Counted from the first letter of the stretch, positions 9,691 through 18,705 are shown. The stretch: DNA of 64,000 bases from Microtetraspora sp. NBRC 13810 (GCF_030268685.1 NZ_BSRQ01000023.1:85622-149621), one strand, 5' to 3'. Program-made: numbers and translations. The notes: generated from the sequence alone by a model not told the origin.

Positions 9691-11514
9691 TCAGGGAGTG
9701 CGGGTGATCCGGACGTCGTCGACGCCGGCCTCGACGAGGCTGGCGGCGGACGAGTCGTTGGCCTCGAACACCAGCCGGACCGTCTGACCGGCGAAGGAGG
9801 AGATGTTCGCGGTGGCCGTGCTCCACGCCGCGTCACGGTCGGACGCCGCGCCGAGCTGCTGGAACACCGTCGAGCCGGTGGCGCCGACCACCCGCGCCCG
9901 CAGGAAGTCGGCGCTGGAGGAGTTGGAACCGTGGCCCAGATACCAGGAGAACGCCAGCGACAGCGTGCCCGAGGCCGGCAGCGTGATCGGCGGTGACTGG
10001 ACGGAGGTCAGGCCGCCGTCCAGGTCGTAGTCGCCCGCCGCGGCCCCGGCCAGCCGCCCGGTGACCAGGTCGTTGACGCCGCTGACCGTGGTGCCGAGCT
10101 GCTTGGCGCCGCTGGAGCTCGTCGCCGCGGGGTCGCCGCGCTCCCACTGGCCGACGGTCGCGGTGTCGGTGCCTGCCGGGTTCACGGTCCAGCCGGTCGC
10201 GCTCTCGAAGGTGTCGGAGTAGACCGTCACCGGCGGGGTGGCGCCGCAGTACTGCACGTCCTTGCCGATGATCCGGTAGACGCAGTCGGCGTACTCCAGG
10301 AAGCGCAGCACGGCCTCCCGGTTGCGGCTGGTCTGCGGGCCGATCTGCTCGTCGGGCGGGTAGAAACCGGGCGAGCCCACCGGGTACATCTCGAACGTGT
10401 AGCTGAAGATCTTGTGGACGCCCCACAGCCAGTCGTCGATGCTGCCGTCGGTGATGTAGAGATCGCTGGCCTGCTGGGCGGTGTAGCCGTTCGTGGACGC
10501 CATGTTCTGGCCCAGGGCCGCGTGCGCGTCGCGGTCGTCCTGGGTGAGGCCGGGTCCGGTGTCGTTGGTGGTGTAGCCGTAGGGCCACAGGATCAGCTCG
10601 CCGTAGGTGTGCCAGTCGATGTGCGCCTTGATCTGCTGGACGCCGCCGACCACCCGGGAGCGGACGAAGTCCGCCACGGCCCGCACCTCGGTCGCGGACT
10701 CGGCGGCCGTGCCGCGGTAGGTCTCGCTGGACGTCGAGCCGGAGGAGCCGCCGCAGCAGCCCCAGTTGTAGTTCCAGTTGCGGTTCATGTCGGTGCCGAC
10801 GGAGGTGGATCCCGGGTTCGGCTGCCGGTTCTTCCGCCAGGAACGGTAGGAGCCGGTGGCGATGTCGTACTCGCCGCCGTCCGGGTTGAGGTCCGGCATG
10901 ATCCAGATCTCCCGGGAGTTCACCAGGCCCGAGATGCGGCTGTCGGAGCCGTAGCCGTCGGTGAGCAGGTTGAGCAGGTAGATCGCCATCTCGACGGTCA
11001 GATGCTCCCTGGCGTGCTGGTGGTGGGTGAACAGCACCTCGGGCTCGTTCTCGTCGGTGCCCACGTTGTCGCTGATCTTGATCGCCATGAGGTCGCGGCC
11101 CTCGTACGAGGTGCCGTAGCTGATCTTGCGGGCGATGGCCGGATGGTCGGCCACGACCTGGTTCACCACGGCGGTCAGCTCGGCGTAGTTGTGGAAGCCC
11201 GAGTCGGCCGGCGGGAAGTCCTGCGGCTGGGGCAGGGCCGGCGTGGACGGCTTCAGCAGCGGGGTGACCCGGTGGCCGAGCTTCTCGATCTCCGCCACCT
11301 CGCCCTCGGTCGCGGTCACCACGACGGAGTTCCCCGCCACCTCGTCGATCGCCGCGCCGGTCCGCGCCACCGCGCTACGCTGCTCGGCCGTGCTCGGCCC
11401 CTGGACCCGGTACTGCCTGTTGGGCGGCGGCTCGGCCGAGGCGCCCGCGCCCGTCACGCCGGACAGGCATAACAGGGCGAGCACCGTCAGCCCGGTGATC
11501 AGTCGGCGTATCAC
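9691..11514 (-). CDS. Secreted M14 zinc carboxypeptidase
   Basis: 607 residues. A signal peptide ([19 protein letters not shown]..., cleavage near 26-28) is followed by a pro-region, then the M14 catalytic domain: zinc ligands His167 and Glu170 in HHQHARE, His303 in IDWHTYGE and the catalytic Glu376 in [10 protein letters not shown] Cys-containing linker leads to a C-terminal beta-sandwich domain (about 430-607, [13 protein letters not shown] through [10 protein letters not shown]), likely for substrate or cell-wall binding. GTG at 11514 has GGAGGA six bases upstream. It probably removes C-terminal residues from peptides outside the cell for nutrition. It is transcribed alone. Confidence 0.93.
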   Translation of the reverse strand: MIRRLITGLTVLALLCLSGVTGAGASAEPPPNRQYRVQGPSTAEQRSAVARTGAAIDEVAGNSVVVTATEGEVAEIEKLGHRVTPLLKPSTPALPQPQDFPPADSGFHNYAELTAVVNQVVADHPAIARKISYGTSYEGRDLMAIKISDNVGTDENEPEVLFTHHQHAREHLTVEMAIYLLNLLTDGYGSDSRISGLVNSREIWIMPDLNPDGGEYDIATGSYRSWRKNRQPNPGSTSVGTDMNRNWNYNWGCCGGSSGSTSSETYRGTAAESATEVRAVADFVRSRVVGGVQQIKAHIDWHTYGELILWPYGYTTNDTGPGLTQDDRDAHAALGQNMASTNGYTAQQASDLYITDGSIDDWLWGVHKIFSYTFEMYPVGSPGFYPPDEQIGPQTSRNREAVLRFLEYADCVYRIIGKDVQYCGATPPVTVYSDTFESATGWTVNPAGTDTATVGQWERGDPAATSSSGAKQLGTTVSGVNDLVTGRLAGAAAGDYDLDGGLTSVQSPPITLPASGTLSLAFSWYLGHGSNSSSADFLRARVVGATGSTVFQQLGAASDRDAAWSTATANISSFAGQTVRLVFEANDSSAASLVEAGVDDVRITRTP

Positions 11515-11922
11515 TGACTCCTCCGTTTCAGGCGCGCTCGGGGGGTGTCGTCACACGCGCCTGAACCGAGAGTCAACCTCCCGAGCAGACCTGCAAAGAC
11601 CCAATCCCCCTCACTCTTGCCGCCTGCCGTTGTGAAGGCGTTTCCTGATGCCGGAGGGGCCGGAGTGGCACCTGAGCTGCGGGCACAGGGCCGGTACGGT
11701 GGGGGCCGGAGATCCCCGGTGTAACGCGCGACGGGGCTGGGCGCGAAGTCCTGGTACATGTCTGGACAACCAGTGCGAGAAATCCGCTATCAGTGCGCGA
11801 AGTGGCGAAAATGGGGAGGGCACGTTCCGCACGATCAGCAGCGCCGCACGCGTGCGTTCGGCACCGTGAGGCGTTTCCGCCCCCGTCCGACCGCGGGGGT
11901 CCGCACGCTTCAGGAGATTTCG
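11515..11922. other. Intergenic region between divergent carboxypeptidase and CMD genes
   Basis: About 400 bp with no credible gene. It must hold two promoters. A small hairpin (CCCCCG...CGGGGG, about 11880-11899) precedes the ribosome-binding site of the plus-strand gene. An open frame from 11758 runs into that gene but its codons look random. I see no riboswitch that I can name. Confidence 0.5.
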
Positions 11923-12306
11923 ATGAACCAAGGCGGAGACGGCACGACCCCGGATCGGCACGCCCGCGGATTGGAGATCATGAAGTCGGTTCACGGCTGG
12001 GACGAGATCGGCGACGATCCCGGCGACTTCTTCGCGATGACCGTCGAGCACCTGTTCGCGGACGTGTGGGGGCGAGACGTGCTCTCCGTCCGCGAACGCC
12101 GATTCCTCCTGCTCGGGCTGCTGGTCGGCCAGGGCCTGGACGACGCCGTCAGCCTGCAACTGGACGCCGCGCTGCGCACCGGCGAGCTGACCCCGCAGGA
12201 GCTGCGCGAGATCGTCATCTTCCTCACCCATTACGCCGGCTGGGCCCGCGGGGCCCGGCTGAACACCCAGGTGGAGGAGCTGATCGGACGCGCGCTGGGC
12301 GACTGA
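11923..12306 (+). CDS. Carboxymuconolactone decarboxylase-like protein
   Basis: 127 residues, a typical length for one CMD domain. Recognisable blocks are FFAMTVEHLFADVWGRDVLS, RERRFLLLGLLVGQGLDD, LTPQELREIVIFLTHYAGW and the closing LNTQVEEL. It has no cysteine at all, so it lacks the CxxC of AhpD-type peroxidase partners and belongs with the decarboxylase-type branch. These proteins often act on small lactones or are of unknown activity. The ATG is preceded by CAGGAGATTTCG, a good ribosome-binding site. It is followed 60 bp later by the SDR gene, which has its own promoter. Confidence 0.8.
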   Translation: MNQGGDGTTPDRHARGLEIMKSVHGWDEIGDDPGDFFAMTVEHLFADVWGRDVLSVRERRFLLLGLLVGQGLDDAVSLQLDAALRTGELTPQELREIVIFLTHYAGWARGARLNTQVEELIGRALGD

Positions 12307-12354
12307 CCGGCGACGCGGCGGACCCGCCGGGCGCGCGCGGCGCGCGCGTCCCGT

Positions 12355-12360
12355 TACCCT
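12355..12360 (+). promoter_or_regulatory. -10 element TACCCT of a leaderless promoter for the SDR gene
   Basis: TACCCT lies 6 nt before ATG 12367 and no Shine-Dalgarno sequence is present, so transcription probably begins at the start codon. Confidence 0.5.
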
Positions 12361-12366
12361 GCATGC

Positions 12367-13125
12367 ATGCCCACCGCACTGATCACGGGTCCGACCGCCG
12401 GCATCGGCGCCGCCTTCGCCCGCCGCCTGGCCGGCGACGGCTTCTCCCTCGTCCTCGCGGCCCGCGACGAGGAGCGGCTCGCCCAGACCGCCGCCCGGCT
12501 CAGACTCCGGTACGGCGTGGCCGTGGAGACGCTCCCCGCCGACCTGTCCACCGACGAGGGGATCGCCGCGGTGGAGAAGCGCGCGGCCGAGGGCGTCGAT
12601 CTGGTGGTGAACAACGCCGGCTTCGGCCACGGCGACCACTTCACCAAGGTGCCCGCCGCCGACGAGGTGCGGATGCTCAGGGTGCACTGCGAGGCCGTGC
12701 TGCGGGTGACCCTGGCCGCGGTGCCCGGCATGCGCACCCGCGGTCGCGGCGCGGTGGTCAACGTGTCGTCGATCTCCGCCTTCTTCACCAGGGGCACCTA
12801 CAGCGCGAGCAAGGCGTGGTCGGTGAACTTCAGCGAGTCGGTGGCGCAGGAGCTCGCCGGGACGGGTGTCCGGGTGATGGCCCTGTGCCCGGGTTTCGTG
12901 CGCACGGAGTTCCACCAGCGGGCCGGGATGGACACGACGGCCATCCCGGGCTTCCTGTGGCTCGACGCCGACCGGGTGGTCCGCGACGCCATGCGGGACC
13001 TCGCCCTGGGCAAGCCGGTCAGCGTGCCCTCGCTGCGCTACAAGGCGATCGTCGCCGCGGGCCGGCTCATCCCGCGCGCGGTGACCGGCCCGATCTTCAC
13101 CAGGACCGCCCGCCGCTTCCGCTGA
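12367..13125 (+). CDS. SDR family oxidoreductase
   Basis: 252 residues with the classical short-chain dehydrogenase layout: cofactor loop TGPTAGIG (7-14), NNAG (82-85), catalytic Ser135, Tyr145 and Lys149 (YSASK), then the CPGFVRTEF substrate loop. Arg33 after the second strand (LAARD) suggests NADP preference. The long-chain acyl or steroid type (YqjQ/DltE-like) is the closest resemblance, but the substrate is not readable. The gene converges on the nucleotide-sugar dehydrogenase gene with only 9 bp between stop codons. Confidence 0.92.
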   Translation: MPTALITGPTAGIGAAFARRLAGDGFSLVLAARDEERLAQTAARLRLRYGVAVETLPADLSTDEGIAAVEKRAAEGVDLVVNNAGFGHGDHFTKVPAADEVRMLRVHCEAVLRVTLAAVPGMRTRGRGAVVNVSSISAFFTRGTYSASKAWSVNFSESVAQELAGTGVRVMALCPGFVRTEFHQRAGMDTTAIPGFLWLDADRVVRDAMRDLALGKPVSVPSLRYKAIVAAGRLIPRAVTGPIFTRTARRFR

Positions 13126-13134
13126 GGGCGCCGG

Positions 13135-14382
13135 TCAGAGGCGTTCGACGTTCGGGCCCGAGCACCGGTCGCGGGCGTCGAAGACGTACCTGCCCGCCTG
13201 CCCGGCCATCTCGTAGTCGAAGCAGTCGTGGTCGGTCAGCACGGCCACCGCGTCCGCCTCGGCGAGTTCCTCGGGCGTCAGCCGTACCAGCTCGATGTGC
13301 CCGGGGACCCGGTCCGGGTCCGCGTACGGGTCGGCCGCGCGCACGTGCGCGCCGAGGCCGTGCAGGGAGTCGGCCACCGCGAGCGCGCCGGAGTCGCGCA
13401 GGTCGCCGCTGTTCGCGGCCCGGGACAGGCCGAGGAGCAGCACCCTGCTCCCGCGCAGCGGCAGCCGGCGGTGGTTCAGGCCGCGGGTGATCCGCCCGAC
13501 GACGTGCTCGGGCATGTACGTGTTGATCGCGTCGGCCAGTTCGATGAGACGTGAACCGCGTCCCACCGTGTTCTTGACCGGCCAGGTGATCTCGGCGCCG
13601 CCCGGGTGCCCGCCGGTACCGGGGCCGGGCCGGAACCCGATCCGGCCGAACGGCCCGGCGCAGGCCGCCTCGATCGCCTCCCACACGTCGACGCCCTGCT
13701 CGGCGGCCAGGACCGCCAGCTCGTTGACCAGCGCCATGTTGACGTGCCGGAAGGTGTCCTCCAGCAGCCCGGCCAGCTCGGCCACCCGGATGCCGGAGAC
13801 GGGCACGACCCGTTCGGTGAGGGAGACGTAGAACCGGCCGATCCGGTCCAGCGACGCCTCGTCCAGACCGGCGACGATCCTGGGCGTCGCGTCCTGCGGC
13901 CAGCGCCCGTCGCCCCAGCCGCTGCGCTCGGGGCTGTAGCCGAGGTGGAAGTCCTCCCCCGCGCGCAGCCCCGGCTCCTCCAGCAGGCCGCGCAGCACGT
14001 CGTCGGTGGTGCCGGGGTGGACGGTGGATTCGAGGATCACGGTGGCGCCCTGCCCGAGCAGCGGGGCGATCGCGCGGGCCGCCTCCGAGACGCCGCTCAG
14101 GTCCCGCGCGCCGGAGCGCAGCGGGGTGGGCACCGCTATGACGCACACGTCGAACCCGTCCGCCACGGCGACGTCGGTCGTCGCCCGGTACCGGTCGCCC
14201 TCAAGGGCGGCGGCGAGCCGCGCGTCCGGGACTCCCTCCACGAACGATCCGCCGTCGAGCAGGCGTTTGACGTGCTGCTCGTCGGCGTCCACGCCCACGA
14301 CCTCGTAGCCCGCCTCGACGGCGCGCATCGCCAGGGGCAACCCGACATGGCCCTGGCCGATCACGACAATCTTCTCTGCCAC
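13135..14382 (-). CDS. Nucleotide-sugar dehydrogenase homologue lacking the catalytic Cys
   Basis: 415 residues of the UDP-glucose/UDP-ManNAc dehydrogenase family: Rossmann GQGHVG (9-14), VPTPLR, ESTVHPGTTDDV, GYSPERSGWG and a WecC-like ENT/EDTFRHVNMALVNE helix, with the UDP-binding C-terminal domain closing in NVERL. The usual active-site motif GGHCIPVDP reads GGHPGGAEI here, so the thiohemiacetal Cys is Pro260. The gene is otherwise intact with normal codons. Either it is a non-oxidising epimerase-like or binding protein, or it uses different chemistry. GTG 14382 has no Shine-Dalgarno but a -10 element at the leaderless distance. There is no glycosyltransferase next to it. Confidence 0.85.
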   Translation of the reverse strand: MAEKIVVIGQGHVGLPLAMRAVEAGYEVVGVDADEQHVKRLLDGGSFVEGVPDARLAAALEGDRYRATTDVAVADGFDVCVIAVPTPLRSGARDLSGVSEAARAIAPLLGQGATVILESTVHPGTTDDVLRGLLEEPGLRAGEDFHLGYSPERSGWGDGRWPQDATPRIVAGLDEASLDRIGRFYVSLTERVVPVSGIRVAELAGLLEDTFRHVNMALVNELAVLAAEQGVDVWEAIEAACAGPFGRIGFRPGPGTGGHPGGAEITWPVKNTVGRGSRLIELADAINTYMPEHVVGRITRGLNHRRLPLRGSRVLLLGLSRAANSGDLRDSGALAVADSLHGLGAHVRAADPYADPDRVPGHIELVRLTPEELAEADAVAVLTDHDCFDYEMAGQAGRYVFDARDRCSGPNVERL

Positions 14383-14390
14383 GCTCGAAG

Positions 14391-14396
14391 ACTGTA
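14391..14396 (-). promoter_or_regulatory. -10 element TACAGT of a leaderless promoter
   Basis: On the minus strand TACAGT is 8 nt before GTG 14382; no ribosome-binding site lies between them. Confidence 0.5.
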
Positions 14397-14519
14397 TTGA
14401 CCGCGAACGCGGACAGCCCCGGTAGTCGCTGATCGACTTGCCCAACTTGCCGCAAAAAAAGTGCAGGCGATCCCCCCGGGCGATCCCCCGGGCGATCCCT
14501 CGCGGGCGATCCCCGCATG

Positions 14520-14560
14520 CGAGAGGCCCTCGCCGTGCGGGGCACGGCGAGGGCCTCTCG
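14520..14560 (-). terminator. Strong terminator after ugpC
   Basis: A perfect 18-bp stem (14520-14537 with 14543-14560) with a 5-nt loop, 12 bp after the ugpC stop. It is followed by three imperfect copies of CGGGCGATCCC at 14465-14512. Confidence 0.9.
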
Positions 14561-14571
14561 AAGGCCGGAGG

Positions 14572-15792
14572 TCAGCGGCCGACGTTGGCCGGGTGGCCGA
14601 TGGCGAGACCCGAGGAGGGGTCGAAGAAGTGCAGGTTGTGGGTGTCCACGACGAGCTCGACGTTCTGACCGGAGCGGACGTGGCTGCGGGCGTTGACCCG
14701 GGCGGTCCACAGCGACTTGTCGCCGGACAGCGGCAGGGCCGCCTCGTCCTCGTCGTTGTCCTGGGCGGCCACGGTGTCCTTGTGCTCGACCGGCGGGGCG
14801 TCGATCAGGAAGAGCACGTTGATCTCGGAGCCGAGCTCCTCGGTCACCTCCGCGCGGACGGGGAGGCGGGTCCAGCCGGCGCCGTTGCCGTCGGCCGCGG
14901 CTCGGGAGTCCTCGAAGTCCGAGGGGCGGATGCCGAGGATGACCTTCTTGCCGATGTAGCCGTCGAGGCCGGGCTTGGCGGCGAAGGTCGAGTCCGGCAC
15001 GGGCAGCTGGTGACCGGCGAAGGCGATCTGCGCGCCGCCGTCGGCGCGGACCAGCTCGGCTGTCACGAAGTTCATCGACGGGGAGCCCATGAAGCCGGCC
15101 ACGAACAGGTTGACCGGGCTGTCGAAGAGGTGCTGCGGCGTGTCGACCTGCTGGAGCAGGCCGTCGCGGAGCACGCAGACGCGGTTGCCCAGCGTCATGG
15201 CCTCGACCTGGTCGTGCGTGACGTAGACGGTGGTGACGCCCAGGCGCTCGTGCATCTGGTTCAGCGAGGCGCGCATCGAGACACGCAGCTTGGCGTCCAG
15301 GTTGGACAGCGGCTCGTCCATCAGGAACGCCTGCGGCTCACGGACGATCGCGCGGCCCATCGCGACACGCTGGCGCTGACCACCGGACAGCGCGGCCGGC
15401 TTGCGCTTGAGGTACTGCTCGAGGCCGAGCATCTTGGCCGCCTCGTTGACCCGCTTCTGGATGTCCGGCTTGGGCATCTTGCGGAGCTTGAGGCCGAAGG
15501 CGAGGTTCTCCTCGACCGTCATGTGCGGGTAGAGCGCGTAGTTCTGGAACACCATGGCGATGTCCCGGTCCTTCGGCGGCAGGTGGTTGACGACCTTATC
15601 GCCGATGGTGATCTCACCGCCGCTGATGTCCTCCAGGCCGGCGACCATCCGCAGCGCGGTCGACTTGCCGCAACCGGACGGGCCGACCAGCACCATGAAC
15701 TCCCCATCCTTGATCTCAAGGTTGAGGCCGTCCACGGCCTTGACGCCACCGGCGTAGATCTTGTCTACGTCTCTCAGAATGATCGATGCCAT
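14572..15792 (-). CDS. ugpC: Sugar ABC transporter ATP-binding protein (UgpC/MsiK type)
   Basis: 406 residues. Walker [10 protein letters not shown] (37-45), Q-loop FQNYALYPH (82-90), signature LSGGQ (135-139), Walker B AFLMDEP (155-161) and H-loop THDQ, followed by the MalK/UgpC regulatory OB-fold domain (about 240-406). It stands alone without permease genes, like the Streptomyces multiple-sugar ATPase MsiK that energises cellobiose, xylobiose and maltose importers encoded elsewhere. ATG 15792 has AAGGACTG upstream; the longer frame start at 15834 lies past this site. A LacI-type operator sits 58 bp upstream, and the divergent LacI gene is the likely regulator. Confidence 0.92.
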   Translation of the reverse strand: MASIILRDVDKIYAGGVKAVDGLNLEIKDGEFMVLVGPSGCGKSTALRMVAGLEDISGGEITIGDKVVNHLPPKDRDIAMVFQNYALYPHMTVEENLAFGLKLRKMPKPDIQKRVNEAAKMLGLEQYLKRKPAALSGGQRQRVAMGRAIVREPQAFLMDEPLSNLDAKLRVSMRASLNQMHERLGVTTVYVTHDQVEAMTLGNRVCVLRDGLLQQVDTPQHLFDSPVNLFVAGFMGSPSMNFVTAELVRADGGAQIAFAGHQLPVPDSTFAAKPGLDGYIGKKVILGIRPSDFEDSRAAADGNGAGWTRLPVRAEVTEELGSEINVLFLIDAPPVEHKDTVAAQDNDEDEAALPLSGDKSLWTARVNARSHVRSGQNVELVVDTHNLHFFDPSSGLAIGHPANVGR

Positions 15793-15849
15793 GACAGTCC
15801 TTCGCGCCCCGCGGGTCACCGCCCGCTTCTTCATGGATCACTACAGATG

Positions 15850-15863
15850 TGGATACGTTTTCA
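15850..15863. promoter_or_regulatory. Imperfect LacI-type operator in the ugpC promoter region
   Basis: TGGATACGTTTTCA pairs with itself at five of seven positions around a central CG, resembling the better site at 15957. It lies between ugpC and the divergent lacI gene. Confidence 0.5.
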
Positions 15864-15956
15864 TGAATTTCAGCGGATAGCGGCATCGGTGTCAAGACCC
15901 TGTAGGTCACCAGCGTCTACGACTTCGAGGCCGCTGGAACTCCGATGGAAAACATG

Positions 15957-15972
15957 ATGGAATCGTTTCCAT
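15957..15972. promoter_or_regulatory. LacI-type operator overlapping the lacI start codon
   Basis: ATGGAATCGTTTCCAT has 6-bp arms (ATGGAA/TTCCAT) around TCGT; its last two bases are the first two of the regulator's ATG. This points to autoregulation. Confidence 0.65.
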
Positions 15973-16957
15973 GAGGACGCGTACAACGATCAAGGACGTG
16001 GCCGAGGCGGCCGGCGTCGGGGTGGCGACCGTGTCGCGCGTGCTGTCGGGCGGCTCGGCCAGCCCGCAGACCAGGGAACGCGTGCTCGCCGCCGCCGCCC
16101 AGCTCGACTACCGGCCCAGCGCCCTCGGCCGGAACCTGCGCCGGCGCAGTACCGGCGGCATCGGGCTGCTGATCCCCGACGTCACCGACTCCTTCTACGG
16201 GCGGGTGGCCGACGGCGTGCTCGCCTGCGCCAGGGCGGCCGGCGAGCCGGTGATCGTGGGAGCCACCGGCGACGACCCCGAGGACGAGTCCGAGCTGATC
16301 GGCATGCTCCTGGAGCAGGGGGTCGAGCGGGTGGTGGCCGTGCCCTCGGGCGAGGCCGAGCCATGGCGTCCGGCGACCCGGGCGGGGCTCACGGTGGTGT
16401 TCGCCGGCCGCCGGGTCGCCGGGGTGGACGACGTGCCCGCCGTCCTCGCCGACGAACGTTCCGGGGTGCGCACCGCCGTCGAGTACCTCATCGGGCTCGG
16501 CCACCGGCGGGTCGCCTATCTCGGCGGGCACGGCCACGGCCAGCGGACCGCCGCCTTCCGTGACACGCTGACCGCCCTCGGGGTGACCGTCGACGAGGAG
16601 CTGATCGCCTTCGGCCGGGCGACCAGGGACTCCGCCTACGCCGCCGCCTCCGGTCTCTTCCAGCACCGGCCCGACCTGACCGCCCTGGTGGCAGCCGGCA
16701 ACCTGCTGGGCGAGGCCGCGGTGCTCGCGGCCCGCGAGCTGGACCTACGGGTGCCCAAGGACATCTCGCTGATCATGTTCGACGACGTGCCCTGGGCCGA
16801 GCTGTGCGCTCCCCCGCTCACGGTGATCGCCCCGCCCGCGCGGGACATCGGCTACCGTGCCGCCGAGCTGGTGCTGCGCGGCGCGAGCCCGCGCGGGCGC
16901 GCCGTCCGGCTGCCCACCGAGCTCATCGTCCGGGGCAGCTGCGGCCCGCGCCGCTGA
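15971..16957 (+). CDS. LacI family transcriptional regulator
   Basis: 328 residues. The N-terminal helix-turn-helix and hinge read TTIKDVAEAAGVGVATVSRVL (5-25) to YRPSALGRNLRRR, followed by a periplasmic-binding-protein-like effector domain with IGLLIPDVTDSFYGRVADG and the closing IMFDDVPWAELCAPPLTVI. It binds palindromic operators and is released by a sugar or sugar phosphate. Its own ATG is embedded in an operator and it is divergent from ugpC, whose upstream region carries a second site, so self-control and control of the shared sugar ATPase are likely. There is no Shine-Dalgarno before the ATG, so translation may be leaderless. Confidence 0.93.
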   Translation: MRTRTTIKDVAEAAGVGVATVSRVLSGGSASPQTRERVLAAAAQLDYRPSALGRNLRRRSTGGIGLLIPDVTDSFYGRVADGVLACARAAGEPVIVGATGDDPEDESELIGMLLEQGVERVVAVPSGEAEPWRPATRAGLTVVFAGRRVAGVDDVPAVLADERSGVRTAVEYLIGLGHRRVAYLGGHGHGQRTAAFRDTLTALGVTVDEELIAFGRATRDSAYAAASGLFQHRPDLTALVAAGNLLGEAAVLAARELDLRVPKDISLIMFDDVPWAELCAPPLTVIAPPARDIGYRAAELVLRGASPRGRAVRLPTELIVRGSCGPRR

Positions 16958-17297
16958 GGCCGCCCCGTACGGCCCCGCGCGGTCAACCCCGCGGCAACCC
17001 GATCCCATGATCGCGTCACCCCGGGCGGGGTCCGGGCATCGGTTCCCCCCACGGTCACGTGAAGATCCCGACGGGCGGGCAAACTTCCCCCCAATGCGTG
17101 TCGCAGGTGAGCGCCGAAGCGCGGGCCGCGTATTTCAATCCGCGTAGAGGACTCCGTCGCGGCGCCTGCCGGAACACCCGCCAGGGTGTCAAAGGACCGG
17201 CCAGGCCATGCGGGCCCTCCACGCCCGAGCCACGGGCGTGGGGCGGTAGCGCGCGCGGGCACTCACGGGTGCCGGCACGCCACTCGCACGCGACCTG
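16958..17297 (+). other. 340-bp structured leader before the transglycosylase gene
   Basis: No gene. Three short perfect hairpins occur in a row: ACACCC/GGGTGT at 17174-17189, ACGCCC/GGGCGT at 17221-17239 and GGCAC/GTGCC at 17258-17273. Cell-wall hydrolase genes of this type often sit behind c-di-AMP riboswitches in actinobacteria, but I cannot find that riboswitch's conserved sequence blocks here. Confidence 0.4.
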
Positions 17298-18035
17298 ATG
17301 AACAGGATCGATGTGTATACCTGCCGTGCCCTGCGCACCACCATGACGTCGATGATCACTGCCACCGTGTTGACGAGCGGCCCCGCTGCGGCCGCGGAGG
17401 TGGCCGGGGACTCCGAGTGGAGAGAGCCGAGTGCGCACGCCGGCACCCCACCGCCCGCTTACTACGACCCCCTCACGGCCGCCGGCTTCGGCGCGCCGTC
17501 CCCCGTCCAGGAGATCGCCCCGCAGACGGGGGACGTCTTCCACCACGACGCGGCGCCGTACGCCCAGGACGGCCTGAGCGCCGCGCCGTACGCGCGGGAC
17601 GCCGGACGCGCCGAGTCGGCGCCGGTCCCCGCCCAGGCCGCCGCACCGGTCTCCGCGCCGGCCGCCCCGCCGGTCGTCCGGGAGAAGACCTGGAGCACCA
17701 GCGCGAAGCGGAACGTCGTCGCCTTCCGCCCGGCCAACCGGAACAAGGCCATCGCCTACCGCCTCATGGTCCGGCGGTCGTGGACGATGCGCGAGTTCCG
17801 CTGCCTGGACAGCCTGTGGACCAGGGAGAGCAACTGGAACCACAAGGCGGTCAACCGCTCCTCGGGCGCCTACGGCATCCCGCAGGCGCTGCCCGCGACG
17901 AAGATGGCCGGAGCCGGCGGAGACTGGCGGTGGAATCCCACCACCCAGATCCGCTGGGGCCTGACGTACATCAAGAGCCGGTACGGCACGCCGTGCGGGG
18001 CCTGGGGGCACTTCCAGGCGCACAACTGGTACTGA
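17298..18035 (+). CDS. Exported lytic transglycosylase-like protein
   Basis: 245 residues. An N-terminal export signal (hydrophobic MITATVLTSGPAAAAEV, residues about 19-35) is followed by a Pro/Ala-rich linker (about 40-135) and a C-terminal lysozyme-like domain with ECLDSLWTRESNWNHKAVN-type motif: the catalytic Glu is Glu177, then SSGAYGIPQALPATKM and WGLTYIKSRYGTPCGAW. This is the short Rpf/SLT-like fold common in actinobacteria, cutting peptidoglycan during growth or germination. An inner start at 17342 would also leave a signal peptide. It is monocistronic, with a long leader and its own terminator. Confidence 0.88.
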   Translation: MNRIDVYTCRALRTTMTSMITATVLTSGPAAAAEVAGDSEWREPSAHAGTPPPAYYDPLTAAGFGAPSPVQEIAPQTGDVFHHDAAPYAQDGLSAAPYARDAGRAESAPVPAQAAAPVSAPAAPPVVREKTWSTSAKRNVVAFRPANRNKAIAYRLMVRRSWTMREFRCLDSLWTRESNWNHKAVNRSSGAYGIPQALPATKMAGAGGDWRWNPTTQIRWGLTYIKSRYGTPCGAWGHFQAHNWY

Positions 18036-18327
18036 TCGCGACGGAGTGCCCTGGGGAAGGGCGCACTCCACCGGCGCCCGGGGCTCTCAGCTCCGGGCGC
18101 CGCCCGCGTCCGGCCGCCTCGGCCACCCCGTCGAGGAGCGCCGCCTTGCTGGGCACATGGTTGTAGAGCGACATGACGCCGACCCTGAGCTCGCCGGCGA
18201 TCCTGCGCATCGACACCGCGTCCGCGCCCTCCCGCTCGATGAGTCCGACGGCGGCGTTGACGATGCGGCTACGGGACAGGGGCTCCGGGACAGGGGCTCC
18301 GCTGTCATGGCACCATTCTCCATACAC
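17971..18327 (-). pseudogene. Truncated TetR family regulator
   Basis: Residues 16-75 of this 118-codon frame are a clean TetR helix-turn-helix (SRIVNAAVGLIEREGADAV, SMRRIAGELRVGVMSLYNHV, SKAALLDGV). The reading frame then leaves the family: the rest is random sequence antisense to the transglycosylase and its terminator. TetR proteins are about 190-220 residues, so the ligand-binding domain is missing. It is probably a decayed regulator, although a short DNA-binding protein cannot be excluded. Confidence 0.65.
18073..18101 (+). terminator. Terminator after the transglycosylase gene
   Basis: GGCGCCCGG (18073-18081) pairs perfectly with CCGGGCGCC (18093-18101). It lies 38 bp after the stop codon and overlaps the end of the TetR relic. 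Confidence 0.7.
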
Positions 18328-18363
18328 CCGCGCCGGTGGAAGGCCGTGGCCGCCTCCCTCGCG

Positions 18364-18705
18364 CTAGAGGGTGAGCACGAAGACGACGGCCCCGGCCGCC
18401 ACGGCGAGCGCGCCGAGCCAGGCGAGCGTCACGTCGGCGCCGGGGTCCAGCGGCCTGCCCCCGTGCAGCGCGCCCTGCACCCGGGCGAACCGCACCCCGG
18501 TGCGCGCGAGCAGGATGCCGCCGAGCAGGGCGGCCAGCGCGAACGCCGCCGCGGACACCGGGGACACGCCCGCGCGCAGCGCCGAACCGGCGGCGACGAT
18601 CCCGCCGCCGGCCAGCGCGGTGGCGGTGCGCACCCAGGCCAGCCGGGTGCGCTCGCTCTGCAGGCCGTCGTCCCACGGCTCGCGGGTGTTCACCTCGGGC
18701 CTCAT
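18364..18705 (-). CDS. DUF202 family membrane protein (second of a pair)
   Basis: 113 residues. A hydrophilic start with ERTRLAWVRTATALAGGG is followed by three predicted membrane helices (about 30-48, 53-72, 92-112), the DUF202 layout. Its ATG overlaps the stop of the preceding DUF202 gene (ATGA at 18702-18705), so the two are co-translated and may form a hetero-oligomer. The family function is unknown. A longer frame upstream is only the shifted translation of its partner. Confidence 0.85.
   Translation of the reverse strand: MRPEVNTREPWDDGLQSERTRLAWVRTATALAGGGIVAAGSALRAGVSPVSAAAFALAALLGGILLARTGVRFARVQGALHGGRPLDPGADVTLAWLGALAVAAGAVVFVLTL

Noticed and set aside
16958..17297. c-di-AMP (ydaO-type) riboswitch before the transglycosylase
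   Set aside because: The gene type fits, but I could not find the conserved GGGTGAA or CCGTCAG-like blocks in the right order; only generic hairpins are visible.
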